Of a stretch of DNA of 64,000 nucleotides, positions 18,108 to 26,855 are shown piece by piece. The notes beneath the pieces were generated by a model. It saw nothing but the letters and a program-made list of their open reading frames with translations. It was not told the origin of the DNA and ran no database searches. Location of the stretch: the NCBI RefSeq assembly GCF_007748095.1, contig NZ_CP036287.1, positions 4,402,001-4,466,000 of the forward strand, given 5' to 3'. The position numbers and the translations under genes were made by a program. The stretch comes from Engelhardtia mirabilis (lineage in GTDB: Bacteria; Planctomycetota; UBA1135; GCA-002686595). Each line of letters begins with the position of its first letter. Within the stretch, counting starts at the first letter, position 1.

Positions 18108-19112
18108 GTGAGCGCGATCACCGCCAAGCCCCGGGCCCTGTCCGTCGCCATTCCCACCTGGAACGGCGGCGAGCGCTTCGGCGAGCTGCTCACGGCCCTC
18201 GAACGCCAGGACGTCGAGGGCGGCTTCCAACTGGTGGTGGTCGACTCCGGGTCAAGCGACGGCACGGTCGAGCGCGCCCGCGCCGCCGGGGCCCTGGTGC
18301 ACTCGATCCCCCAGTCGGAGTTCAACCACGGGCGCACGCGCAACGTGGCCATCGGGCTCAGCTCGGGCGAGGTGGTGTGCCTTCTGACCCAGGACGCCGT
18401 GCCCATGGACGCCCACTACCTGCGCGCCCTGGCCGCGGCCTACGAGGACGAGCGGGTGGACGGCGCCTACGCGCGCCAGTTCCCCCAACCCGACTGCGAC
18501 CCGATCCTGGCCGAGCGCCTGCGCCGCTGGAGTGCGTCGCGCGAGGAGCCGGTGCTGCAGCACCTGGCCATCGGCGACCCCGAGGCGGCGCGCGCGCGCT
18601 TCGACGAGCTCCAGCCCCTCGAGCGCCTGATGGCCTGCGCCTTCGACAACGTGGCCAGCTCGGTGCGCCGCTCGAGCTGGGAGCGCCACCCCTTCCCCGA
18701 GGCGCGCTTCGGCGAGGACGTGTCCTGGGGCCGCGAGGTGCTCCTGGCCGGCGGCGCGATCCAGTTCGTCCCCGACGCGCGGGTCGAGCACAGCCACCCG
18801 ATCTCGATCAAGCGCGAGTTCAAGCGCCTGTACTGCGACCACCACAACCTGTATCGCCTGTTCGGCGTGCGCACGGTGCCGACCTGGAAGCACGTGCGCG
18901 AGGGCTGGGGGCCGCAGACCGCGTTCTACGCCGAGCTGCTCGACAGCCAAGCGGGCTTGAGCGAGGCCGAGAAGAAGCGCTGGAAGCGCTACGCGAAGTG
19001 GTACGCCCTGGCCGAGGCCACGGCCCAGTTCCTGGGAGCCCGCAGCCACTGGAAGGTGAACGAGAGCGCTTTCTGGCGCTGGTTCGACGGCAAGGTGCGG
19101 CGCGGGGTGTGA
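18108..19112 (+). CDS. Family 2 glycosyltransferase (rhamnosyltransferase-like)
   Basis: A 334-residue GT-A fold transferase. SVAIPTWNGG opens the nucleotide-sugar domain, VVVDSGSSDGT is the first Asp cluster, FNHGRTRNVAIG is typical of rhamnosyl- and related transferases, and LTQDAVPMD is the metal-binding DxD equivalent. FGEDVSWGREVLLAG carries the ED catalytic-base motif. Residues 220-334 form a C-terminal helical extension rich in charged and aromatic residues. It would add a sugar to a surface polysaccharide or LPS on the inner face of the membrane. It sits 31 bases after the UGM-like gene, so the two are probably co-transcribed. Confidence 0.88.
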   Translation: MSAITAKPRALSVAIPTWNGGERFGELLTALERQDVEGGFQLVVVDSGSSDGTVERARAAGALVHSIPQSEFNHGRTRNVAIGLSSGEVVCLLTQDAVPMDAHYLRALAAAYEDERVDGAYARQFPQPDCDPILAERLRRWSASREEPVLQHLAIGDPEAARARFDELQPLERLMACAFDNVASSVRRSSWERHPFPEARFGEDVSWGREVLLAGGAIQFVPDARVEHSHPISIKREFKRLYCDHHNLYRLFGVRTVPTWKHVREGWGPQTAFYAELLDSQAGLSEAEKKRWKRYAKWYALAEATAQFLGARSHWKVNESAFWRWFDGKVRRGV

Positions 19113-19327
19113 ACACCAGCGGACCTGGCAGACCCACGCGGCTACCGGTCCACCCGCCCTGAGGCCTCGGCGCGCACGAGACCTGGCGGCACGGCCTCCC
19201 CCGCCGCCTTGTGGGCGAGCGGTGACCCGCCGGTAGGCCGCGAGCGCACCCTTGGCTCGAGCGAAACGGCGACCACCCTCGAAACCGGATTGCACGGATC
19301 GGCCGCGGGCGTGGTACGACGCTGCGA

Positions 19328-20065
19328 ATGCCCACCTATGCGCCCGCGGACGAACCGCGACTCCTCGCCGCTCCTCGCCCCTCCGACGGTCAAGCACGCT
19401 CCGTGGACGGCGGCGACTCGAGCGGCGAACGGGGCCTCGACCCCGGCGACGAGGGCGACCCACCAGCATTCGGCCCCGACCAGGTCGCGGGCCTCGGGCG
19501 CGGGCAGGCGCTGGTCTTCGATCGGGTCCTGGGGAGCGCCGCGGCGGCCCTCTTGGCGGCGGAGCTGCGGGCAATGGAGGGCTCGCTGCAGCCGGCCGCG
19601 GTCGGGCGCTCGGAGCGGCGCTTGTATGCGACCGACGTCCGCAGCGACTGGAGCTGCTGGCTCGACCGACCGGAGGGGGCCGACGCCGGTCCCCTGTGGC
19701 GCCTCTTCGACGTCGTGGCGGGCGAGCTGCGAGACCGGGCCTGGCTGGGCATGGAAGGCGTCGAGGTCCAACTCGCCCTGTACCGCGGCGACAGCCCCGG
19801 CTACCTGCGCCACCGCGACGCCTTCGTCGGGCGCGGGCGGCGCCGGGCCACGGCGATCTACTACCTCAACCCGAACTGGCGCGTGGGAGATGGCGGCGAG
19901 TTGCAGCTCTTCGACGAGGACGGGCTCGGAAGCGAGCGCGACGTGCAACCCGTCCTCGATCGCCTGGTGGTGTTCCTGTCCGACAGGCTGGAGCACGCGG
20001 TACGCCCGTGTGTCGCTCCGCGCTGGGCGGTGACGGCCTGGTTCCTCGGGCCGGAGAGTCCGTAG
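19328..20065 (+). CDS. 2-oxoglutarate/Fe(II)-dependent oxygenase (prolyl-hydroxylase-like)
   Basis: A 245-residue protein with a double-stranded beta-helix dioxygenase domain from about residue 60. The iron site is YLRHRDAF (H162, D164) and LSDRLEHAV (H223). Arg232 before the last strand (RWAVTAWF) would hold 2-oxoglutarate. YYLNPNWRVGDGGELQLF is the family core. The first 50 residues are acidic and look disordered. It would hydroxylate a protein side chain or another small acceptor; the target is unknown. A weak hexamer TACGAC lies 7 nt before the ATG. It lies within the glycan-gene run but need not act on glycans. Confidence 0.82.
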   Translation: MPTYAPADEPRLLAAPRPSDGQARSVDGGDSSGERGLDPGDEGDPPAFGPDQVAGLGRGQALVFDRVLGSAAAALLAAELRAMEGSLQPAAVGRSERRLYATDVRSDWSCWLDRPEGADAGPLWRLFDVVAGELRDRAWLGMEGVEVQLALYRGDSPGYLRHRDAFVGRGRRRATAIYYLNPNWRVGDGGELQLFDEDGLGSERDVQPVLDRLVVFLSDRLEHAVRPCVAPRWAVTAWFLGPESP

Positions 20066-20235
20066 CCAGCGGCGCTCGGTGCGGACGGAGGCAGAGGCGA
20101 GCCCAGGGACCGGACGGCGCCGGCCGCCTGCGGATCCTCGGAGCGAGCCTGGGTCGCCCATCGACGTCCTGGCGGGGCACCCTGCCGGACCACCGCGCGC
20201 CGACGTGCTCCCCCGGAGCCGCCCCGCCCGCCGAG

Positions 20236-20241
20236 TAGACT
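20236..20241 (+). promoter_or_regulatory. -10-like TAGACT, 10 nt before the acyltransferase ATG
   Basis: TAGACT, then TCCGGGCCCC, then ATG. It predicts a leader of only about 3-4 nt and no Shine-Dalgarno sequence is present. Confidence 0.4.
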
Positions 20242-20251
20242 TCCGGGCCCC

Positions 20252-21433
20252 ATGCCCGCCCCCCCCGCCCCTGGCCACGCCGTCGTGTCGACCCCGACCC
20301 GACGGCCGGGCTTGATCCCCGAGCTCGACGGCCTGCGCGCGATCGCGGTGCTGATCGTGCTGTGGGAGCACTCCCCGCGTGGGGTGACCGACGGACTGGT
20401 CCCCGGTGCAGACCACCTGGGGCGCTGGCTCCTGGGGCCGGGCTACCTGGGGGTGGACCTGTTCTTCGTGCTCTCGGGCTTCCTGATCACGCGCATCCTG
20501 CTCGCGGATCGGGCCCTGGGCACCCCCCTGCGGCAGTTCTGGATCCGCCGCTTCCTGCGGATCTTCCCGATCTACTACCTGCTGCTGGCGCTGGTCTGGA
20601 TCTTCGCGCCCGGGCCGGAGCTGCCCTGGTGCGCGGCCTACCTGGCCAACTTCTACCAGGCCCTGCACTTCTCCGACGGGCCGCTGCTGCACACCTGGTC
20701 CCTGTCGGTCGAGGAGCACTTCTATCTGGTCTGGCCCCTCGCGGCCTATTGGCTCAGCCCACGCTGGAGTCGGCGCTCGATCGCCTGGTTGGTGCTGCCG
20801 GGCGCACTCCTCGCAGCGGTGCTCTTGACCATGGATGCGGCCAGCGCCGCGCCCCTGTTCAAGGGCCCCGCGATCCAGAAGCTGACCTTCACCCGCGCCT
20901 TCTCCCTCGGCGCCGGGTGCCTGCTCGCCTACGCCGAGCCGTGGCTGTGCCGCGAGCGCTGGAAGGCGAGTGGCATGGCCCTGGTCCTGGTCGCCTTCTC
21001 GATCCTGTCGGGCGTGCCGGCGCTGGTGATCCTGTGGAACCACAAGTTCCTGCCCTACACCGGCGTCGCGATCCCCATGAGCTTCGCGCCGGCCTTGAAC
21101 CTGGTCAGCTTCGCCGCCCTCTCCACCGCCGCGGTGGTCACGGGGATCTCGTGGCGGGGCAGCCGCGCACCCTGGGCCTGGCTCCTGCGCCGCGCGACCC
21201 TGCGCGGGGTGGGTCGCATCAGCTACGGGCTCTACCTCTACCACTTCCCGATCTACGACGCCTTGAACGTGCTGTACCCGCCTTCGGCGGAGGTTCCGGG
21301 GCCACCCCTGCTGCCGCGTACCCTGCTGGCAATCGGGTTGACGTTCGCGGCGGCGACCGCGTCCTACTTCGCCATCGAGCGCCCCCTGCTGCGGATCGGC
21401 GCGCGCTTTCGTGGTACTCGGACCGAGCACTAG
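20252..21433 (+). CDS. Acyltransferase family 3 (OafA/YrhL-like) membrane protein
   Basis: A 393-residue integral membrane O-acyltransferase with about ten helices. The family start reads IPELDGLRAIAVLIVLWEH (conserved Arg and His), followed by GVDLFFVLSGFLITRILL, FWIRRFLRIFPIYY and HTWSLSVEEHFYLVWPL, all hallmark segments. SYGLYLYHFPIYD is the C-terminal signature. It would transfer an acetyl or other acyl group to a surface sugar, which fits the preceding glycosyltransferase and mutase-like genes. The C-terminal SGNH domain of two-domain OafA proteins is absent. Confidence 0.9.
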   Translation: MPAPPAPGHAVVSTPTRRPGLIPELDGLRAIAVLIVLWEHSPRGVTDGLVPGADHLGRWLLGPGYLGVDLFFVLSGFLITRILLADRALGTPLRQFWIRRFLRIFPIYYLLLALVWIFAPGPELPWCAAYLANFYQALHFSDGPLLHTWSLSVEEHFYLVWPLAAYWLSPRWSRRSIAWLVLPGALLAAVLLTMDAASAAPLFKGPAIQKLTFTRAFSLGAGCLLAYAEPWLCRERWKASGMALVLVAFSILSGVPALVILWNHKFLPYTGVAIPMSFAPALNLVSFAALSTAAVVTGISWRGSRAPWAWLLRRATLRGVGRISYGLYLYHFPIYDALNVLYPPSAEVPGPPLLPRTLLAIGLTFAAATASYFAIERPLLRIGARFRGTRTEH

Positions 21434-21454
21434 CGGTAGCGCTGGCGGTCGTGC

Positions 21455-22351
21455 TCAGTCCGCCTGCGCGAGCGCCAGCGTGTGGGCATGGAAGTCGCGC
21501 CAGCCGTACCAGGCCGAGAAGTCGACGGCCCCCTCGTCCCGGCTCGAGCCGGGAACCTGCTCCTCCTCATAGTGCTCCAGCGCCTCGTCGCCGTAGACGA
21601 GCCTGAGCCCGTCTTCGTCGTCGAGCGCAACGGCAAGCAAGGGCTCCACGACAGTGCCGACGTCCTGCCTGACGGTGAGCCTCGCGCCCACGGTGCGTGG
21701 AGCGTCGAGCAGGACGTCCATGACCTCGTCGTTGAACTCGTCGATGCCGTGCCACACGCAACCGTTCCCTTCGAGCGGCGCACCACTCTCGTCCACGCCG
21801 AGGTAGACGGCCACGATCCGGCGAGAGAAGTCGCGGTCCCCGAAGGGCTGTTCCAGGTCCACGTCCAAGGAGCTCGCACCGACTGTGAAGCTCCCCGATC
21901 GACCAATGGATGGAATCCGCAGACGGCCGCTCCACTCGCCACCGGAGGTCTTGGTCAAGGACCCCGCGACCAGCTCCGCCTCGGCACCGAACTGGGCTAT
22001 CAATGCGCGCAGGCCGTCGATGTCGGGGTTCGTTGAGTCGTAGAAGCCGGACAGGAACCCGTCCAAGTCGTCGAGCGGATCGTCGCTCGCCGACTCCTGC
22101 TCGTCTGCCGGCTCCGGCTCATCGGGAGTGCGCTGGTCCGCCGACAGGACCCTTGGTGCGGCGATCACGGTGGCCACGTCATCTCCCGAGTCGGCACTCG
22201 CCCCGGAAGTCCCGCTGCCCACCGCCGCCGCAACCGGCGCCGGCGCTCGACCGGTCCGCAGGAAGATGTACGCCCCTGTGGTCGCCAGCAGCACCAAGAC
22301 CGTTCCCACCAGCACCGCCGCCTGGGCCTCCCCCCGCTTCGATCTCACCAT
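21455..22351 (-). CDS. Membrane-anchored protein of unknown function
   Basis: A 298-residue protein. Residues 1-10 are basic and 12-31 form one membrane span, so it is probably a type II anchored or exported protein. A linker rich in Asp, Glu, Ser and Pro follows to about residue 95. The C-terminal 200 residues look globular, with beta-like strands (GEWSGRLRIPS, GSFTVGASSLDVDL, RRIVAVYLGVDES) and a single Cys. I recognise no family. A TAGAGT hexamer ends 6 nt before the ATG. It converges on the acyltransferase, 21 bases away. Confidence 0.7.
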   Translation of the reverse strand: MVRSKRGEAQAAVLVGTVLVLLATTGAYIFLRTGRAPAPVAAAVGSGTSGASADSGDDVATVIAAPRVLSADQRTPDEPEPADEQESASDDPLDDLDGFLSGFYDSTNPDIDGLRALIAQFGAEAELVAGSLTKTSGGEWSGRLRIPSIGRSGSFTVGASSLDVDLEQPFGDRDFSRRIVAVYLGVDESGAPLEGNGCVWHGIDEFNDEVMDVLLDAPRTVGARLTVRQDVGTVVEPLLAVALDDEDGLRLVYGDEALEHYEEEQVPGSSRDEGAVDFSAWYGWRDFHAHTLALAQAD

Positions 22352-22357
22352 CGCCAG

Positions 22358-22363
22358 ACTCTA
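22358..22363 (-). promoter_or_regulatory. -10-like TAGAGT, 6 nt before the ATG at 22351
   Basis: The minus strand reads TAGAGT, CTGGCG, ATG. Same geometry as other leaderless candidates in the window. Confidence 0.45.
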
Positions 22364-22502
22364 GTCGAGCCGATTCGAACCGTGTCGACCTCTCCCGAGG
22401 TCACGCAGGGAAAGCGGGTCTCGAGAACTGTTGGAACCAGGCTCGAAACCACCGCGAAGCGAGCTCCGGCGGTGAATGCGAGCCTGGTTTCGATGCATCG
22501 GA

Positions 22503-24218
22503 TCAAGGATGCGGAACGTCCACGGTCACGCAACGTTCGATCACGACATGGGGCTGACCGTCGATCGTGAGGACACCCGCCACGGCGCCGACGAAGACCA
22601 CGTCGTGGAAGGCACGGGGCGCCGCGCGGCCTGCGGGATCCAAGATCAGGAGGCTCGGATAGTAGCCCGTTGAGACCCTCCGCACGTCTCCGCTCCATCC
22701 CGGCAGAGACTGGGCGGGCCACTCATTGCCATCAGCGTAGAGCAACAACGAATGTCCCCGGATCAACTGGCCCCACTGGAGGCGCGCGCGCGACTCGTCG
22801 ATCACGGCGCGCTTGAAGGCACCGGGGTTGAGAGCGGCCGTCTCGGTCACGGCGTTCTCGAAGGCCTCGCGAATCTGCGCCCGCGCCCCAGCTTCCAGGG
22901 AGGGCGACCAGGCGCGGCAGATCGAAGTAGCCATCCCGATCGAGGCCTTCCAGACGTCACCGTCCTCGCCAAGCTTGCGCCGTGCACAGTCAGCACAGGT
23001 CACTTTCACGTACCGCGTCGACTTGATCCCGGCAAGACCCTCCTCGCTTCGTTCCTCCTCGTACTCACCGGTCCCTGAGCACTTCGAACAGCGGGCGAGC
23101 TGCTGGTACTTGCGAGCGATCTTCTTCGCAGTCGCGCTCTTTCCGCGCGCCCAGACGAGCTGGGGGAACTGATAGGCGCGGGACTCCGAGCCAGAGACGA
23201 TTCCGCGATGCTCGTGGTCCTCACCAGCGTCGCGGCAGGATTCGATCAGCGCCCTGACCACATCCACGTCGACGAACTCCAACCCACGCCCGGGGCTCGA
23301 CCACTTCAACAGCGAAACGACACGACCCTGATCGTCCACGACCGGTGCGCCGCCCATGTGTCGACGTTGGCCGTCCAAGAGGGCAGTGCGCTGGCGCAGG
23401 GACTCCGCGGCCGCCTCGGCGACGGCATCGCCTGTGGCCGCAGCGTCGATCAGCGGTGCCGGCCCCGGGCCGAGGATCAGTTCACCGATCGGAACGGCAC
23501 CTTCGCGCCGCCGCCCCGTGGGGTCGATCAGCAGCGCCCACCGCTCACCGCCGCTATTCGCAGGCTCATCGATCCGGAGCGGTCGACGGACGACTCCTTC
23601 CGCGATCCGCGCCTCCTTGTCCGAAGGATCCGACCCGAACGCCGGAATCTGGAGCAGGGCCAGGTCGTGAAGGGGGCTCACGCATGCGAGCTTGGCGCGA
23701 AAGCGATTGCGCGCGCTGCCGTCGGGGCTGACCTCGATCCCCTTGCCATTCTTGTTGCCCACCAGCCCCGCGAGACCAGTGACGATCAAGTCGTCCGCGA
23801 CGAGCACGCCGGGTTGGACTCCGAAAGCACCGTCGAGGTCGTCATTGGCCCGGCTGGGCGACGGAAACTCGACCAGGACCTCGAACACCGACTGACGGAC
23901 CCTCGCCGGACCGGCGCCCGGTACCCACTTGGTTCCGGCCGCCTCGTCCTGCGGCGCGGAGTCGTCCCGCGGCGCCGCCCCGTCCTGAGACACCGCCCCA
24001 TCCTGAGACACCGCCCCGTCCTGAGACACCGCCCCGCCCTGCGACAGTCCTTCCCCCAAAACCGCCGGGGCCAGCCCTATGTGAGCGGCCGGGCCCACGG
24101 CTGGTGCCGCGAATGCAGTCACCGCCAAGGCAGAGGTCAACAGGACTGGCAGTGCTAGGGCAGATACGGCGGACCCAAGCCCGCGAGCGACGACGTCTTC
24201 CATCCAACTATGAAGCAT
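22503..24218 (-). CDS. Exported trypsin-fold protein lacking a visible catalytic triad, with a zinc-ribbon insert
   Basis: A 571-residue protein; the ATG at 24218 precedes a signal peptide or anchor (about residues 15-37). A tandem segment of six-residue AVSQDG units follows. The next 230 residues look like a trypsin-type fold: SPLHDLALLQIP resembles the Asp-bearing strand, but the usual TAAHC position reads VTGLAGL and the GNSGGPVV position reads HMGGAPVV, so His and Ser both appear lost. A CSKCSGTG...CADCAR pair, like a DnaJ zinc ribbon, separates this from a C-terminal domain of about 200 residues with no known match. Activity as a protease is unlikely. A weak purine-rich GGATAGGA precedes the ATG. 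Confidence 0.65.
   Translation of the reverse strand: MLHSWMEDVVARGLGSAVSALALPVLLTSALAVTAFAAPAVGPAAHIGLAPAVLGEGLSQGGAVSQDGAVSQDGAVSQDGAAPRDDSAPQDEAAGTKWVPGAGPARVRQSVFEVLVEFPSPSRANDDLDGAFGVQPGVLVADDLIVTGLAGLVGNKNGKGIEVSPDGSARNRFRAKLACVSPLHDLALLQIPAFGSDPSDKEARIAEGVVRRPLRIDEPANSGGERWALLIDPTGRRREGAVPIGELILGPGPAPLIDAAATGDAVAEAAAESLRQRTALLDGQRRHMGGAPVVDDQGRVVSLLKWSSPGRGLEFVDVDVVRALIESCRDAGEDHEHRGIVSGSESRAYQFPQLVWARGKSATAKKIARKYQQLARCSKCSGTGEYEEERSEEGLAGIKSTRYVKVTCADCARRKLGEDGDVWKASIGMATSICRAWSPSLEAGARAQIREAFENAVTETAALNPGAFKRAVIDESRARLQWGQLIRGHSLLLYADGNEWPAQSLPGWSGDVRRVSTGYYPSLLILDPAGRAAPRAFHDVVFVGAVAGVLTIDGQPHVVIERCVTVDVPHP
23981..24034 (-). repeat. Three 18-bp tandem repeats coding AVSQDG
   Basis: Three consecutive 18-base units differ only at one base (CG versus CA at the unit start), followed by degenerate copies on both sides. 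They code the six-residue AVSQDG unit in the pseudoprotease linker. Unit length is a multiple of three, so copy-number change would keep the frame. Confidence 0.8.
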
Positions 24219-24658
24219 GTTTCCTATCCGAATTGAGACCAGGACGACTCTTGAACGTTCGGAACGGGACCGGACCGAGAATCGCACAAAAAGTGCAGAC
24301 CCAAATTCGCGCTCCAGCGGCAATCAGCCCCTGAGGCGCCGCCGTGTGCTCGAATTCCCGGGCCCCGTCTAGAACCTCGAAGCCTGTCAGGGTCCGAGGA
24401 GCTCGAGCCATTCCCGAGTCGAGAGCGGTTCGCGCTCGACCACTGTCGGTCTCATTGCGAATCCGCGGCCGCGCGCATCTCGCCGCACCACCGTGGATTC
24501 AGAATCGTGAATCTGTAGTCGCTATTTCACAGTCGTCAGTTCAGACCCGGCGCAGATCGCCTGAATTCCCCGTGGTGTCAGGGCGCGCGGCCCTTGTACC
24601 AGCAAGACTGCGCCGCGGCAAAAACGGTCTCGGCCGATCGACGCTTCTTTCCGCGCCA
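24219..24658. other. Intergenic region, no gene seen, somewhat AT-richer
   Basis: About 440 bases upstream of the pseudoprotease gene and downstream of the MBL gene. Local base use is less GC-rich than the surroundings, including GAATCGTGAATC and a CACAGTCGTCAG stretch, which fits a regulatory or non-coding region. The open frames across it have no recognisable motif. No clear promoter pair was found. Confidence 0.4.
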
Positions 24659-25759
24659 TCAATGATCCGCAGGTGGAATCGGGGGCACCGTCGACCAAGC
24701 ACCGTTCTCCAGAGTTCGAAACTCGCCCTCGATGCCGCCCTCCCCCGCTGCTTCGAGGGCTCGTCGCAGGTCTTCGAGCGGCTCGCCCCGCGCGTCGTCG
24801 GCGAGCTGGAAGGTGCCGAAGTGGATCCCGATGGAGAGCGGCGCGCCCAGGTCGCCGTGGGCCTGGACCGCGTCGGCCGGGTCCATGTGGACCGGCGACA
24901 TGAACCAGCGCGGGACGTAGGCGCCGATCGGGAGCAGCGCCAGCCGAAAGGGGCCCAGGCGCTCGGCCGTGCGGCGGTAGTGCTCGCCGTAGCCCGAGTC
25001 GCCGCCGAAGTAGGTCGCCCCGCCGGGACCATCGATCACGTAGCCGCACCACAGCCGCGCGTTGCGGTCGAACAGGCCGCGGCCCGAGAAGTGACGCACC
25101 TCGGTGGCGTGGATGGTCAGGTCGCCGATCACCTGGCTCTGCCACCAATCGAGCTCGACCACCTTCTCGACCCTCCACGACTCGAGCAGCGCGCGGTTGC
25201 CCAGGGGCACCACGAACAGCGGATCGTGGCCGTCGCGCAGCCGCAGGATCGTCGTGCGATCGAGGTGGTCGTAGTGATCGTGGCTGATCAGCACCGCGTC
25301 GATCGGCGGCAGGTCTTCGAAGGCGATGCCCGCGGGCGTGCGGCGGTCGGGACCGGCCCACTGCACGGGGCTCGAGCGGCGCGACCAGATCGGGTCGGTC
25401 AGGAGGTTGAGGCCCGCCGTCTGCAGCAAGAGCGTCGAGTGGTTGACCATCTGCACCCGCAGCTCGGCACCCTCGACGCGCTGCGGCGGAAGGTCCGTCG
25501 GCCCCGCGAGGTCGCGCGCCGGGAACTCGCCTGGATCGCGTCCGGCCATCCAGCGCAGCACGGTCAGCGGATCGGTGTGGTCGGTGGCTTCGGCGTTGGC
25601 GAACACGTCGCCGTCGAAGTGGTCGCTGGTCGGCCCCGCGTAGCGTGGACCCGAGAAGTACCACCCGCCCGCGACGGCGGCGATTGCGATGAGTCCGACG
25701 CCGGCGCCGAGAACGGTCAGGGCGCGCCGCAGTCGACGCCTGAAGATCGGTGAGAGCAC
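24659..25759 (-). CDS. Metallo-beta-lactamase-fold hydrolase, NAPE-PLD/UlaG-like
   Basis: A 366-residue protein with an N-terminal membrane span (about residues 13-33) and an MBL-fold catalytic domain. The metal site is LISHDHYDHLD (HxHxDH), followed by TEVRHFSGRG, YFGGDSGYG (Asp) and the final IGIHFGTF His. This layout matches the NAPE-hydrolysing phospholipase D and YfhI-like branch, which also has the W-G-F-like region around LWCGYVID. It may act on a phospholipid or other phosphodiester on the periplasmic face. The start is GTG. It lies 48 bases after the RluA gene on the same strand. Confidence 0.85.
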   Translation of the reverse strand: MLSPIFRRRLRRALTVLGAGVGLIAIAAVAGGWYFSGPRYAGPTSDHFDGDVFANAEATDHTDPLTVLRWMAGRDPGEFPARDLAGPTDLPPQRVEGAELRVQMVNHSTLLLQTAGLNLLTDPIWSRRSSPVQWAGPDRRTPAGIAFEDLPPIDAVLISHDHYDHLDRTTILRLRDGHDPLFVVPLGNRALLESWRVEKVVELDWWQSQVIGDLTIHATEVRHFSGRGLFDRNARLWCGYVIDGPGGATYFGGDSGYGEHYRRTAERLGPFRLALLPIGAYVPRWFMSPVHMDPADAVQAHGDLGAPLSIGIHFGTFQLADDARGEPLEDLRRALEAAGEGGIEGEFRTLENGAWSTVPPIPPADH

Positions 25760-25807
25760 GGCTGTTCTTCGGATGGAGGGACCGGGCTTTCCACCTACCG
25801 GTCCGGG

Positions 25808-26752
25808 CTACCTGCCGCGCAGGACTTCGAGCGCGCCAAGCAGGTCCTCCGGCAGGGGCGCTCGGACTGACAACTCACGCCCACCGGCCGGGTGCCGCAG
25901 GGTCAGCGAGGCCGCGTGGAGCGCGTGGCGGCCGCGCGGCAGGCGCGGGACCGTCGGGCGCAGCTCGGCCGGGGCGCGGTAGAGAGGATCGTTCACCACG
26001 GGGAAGCCCGCCTCCTGCAGGTGCACGCGGATCTGGTGGCGGCGGCCGGTCTCGGGCTTGCACTCGACCAGGCTGGCGGCGCCCAGGCGCTCGAGCACCC
26101 ACACCCGCGTGCGCGCCTCCTTGGCCTTCGCGTGACGCCCGGCGAGCTGGCGGTCCGCGCCGCTCGCGCCGCCGCGCAGGGGCAGGTCGACCTCGAACTC
26201 GTCGACGGCCGGCTCGCCGTGGACCAGGGCCGTGTAGCGCTTGTCGGTGCGCCGAGCGCGAAAGGCGTCGCGCAGGCGCTCGAGGGCCAGGGGCGTGCGC
26301 GCGAGCAGGATCACCCCGCTGGTGCCGCGGTCGAGGCGGTGCACGACGCCCGGGCGATCGGGGTCCTCGGCGTCGGCCAGGGGCCCGAGCTTGGCGGCGA
26401 AGGAGACGATCGTGGGACCGGCGGCGCGGTCGGCGGCGTGGGTCAGCCAGCCCGGCGGCTTGTCGAGGGCCAGGACGTGCTCGTCCTCGAACAGCACTGT
26501 CGGATCGGGAAGGGGGGCCACCTGCCCGGCCTCCGCCACCGCGCCGCCGACACTCACCCGCTGACCCTTCTGGATCCGCAGGTTGGAGCGGTTCACGACC
26601 TTGCCATCCAAGCGCACCTCGCCGCGCCGCACGCGCTTCTGCCAGGCGGATCGCGTCTGGTCGGGCCACAGGCCGGCGAGCACGCGGTCGAGGCTCTGGC
26701 CTGCGAGCTCGCGCGGCACGGCGCGCTCATCGGGAGGTCCGGCGTCGGTCAC
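25808..26752 (-). CDS. RluA-family rRNA/tRNA pseudouridine synthase with S4 domain
   Basis: A 314-residue RluD-type synthase. The S4 RNA-binding domain covers about residues 10-70 (SLDRVLAGLWPDQTRSAWQKRVRRGEVRLDGK). The catalytic domain includes VLALDKPPGWLTH and the active-site motif HRLDRGTSG with its Asp, then CKPETGRRHQIRVHL. It would isomerise uridine in 23S rRNA. I take the GTG at 26752 as start because it directly precedes the S4 domain; an ATG at 26815 would add 21 residues of low-complexity sequence. It may be co-transcribed with the downstream MBL gene. Confidence 0.85.
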   Translation of the reverse strand: MTDAGPPDERAVPRELAGQSLDRVLAGLWPDQTRSAWQKRVRRGEVRLDGKVVNRSNLRIQKGQRVSVGGAVAEAGQVAPLPDPTVLFEDEHVLALDKPPGWLTHAADRAAGPTIVSFAAKLGPLADAEDPDRPGVVHRLDRGTSGVILLARTPLALERLRDAFRARRTDKRYTALVHGEPAVDEFEVDLPLRGGASGADRQLAGRHAKAKEARTRVWVLERLGAASLVECKPETGRRHQIRVHLQEAGFPVVNDPLYRAPAELRPTVPRLPRGRHALHAASLTLRHPAGGRELSVRAPLPEDLLGALEVLRGR

Positions 26753-26843
26753 GCTGCGTACGTTACTCGCGCGGGTGGCTCGGTCGCGGGCTGGGCGGGG
26801 CGATTCGCCCGCCACCCGGTGTCGCCGCCGCGGGGCCGCCCGT

Positions 26844-26849
26844 TACCTT
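26844..26849 (+). promoter_or_regulatory. -10-like TACCTT, 6 nt before the ATG at 26856
   Basis: TACCTT, GCTCCG, ATG on the plus strand. It lies between the divergent RluA and lipoprotein genes. Confidence 0.4.
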
Positions 26850-26855
26850 GCTCCG

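Noticed and set aside
19142..21430. A 762-codon antisense frame across the oxygenase and acyltransferase genes
   Set aside because: It is a GC-driven shadow: the plus-strand proteins there have clear family motifs and the antisense translation has none.
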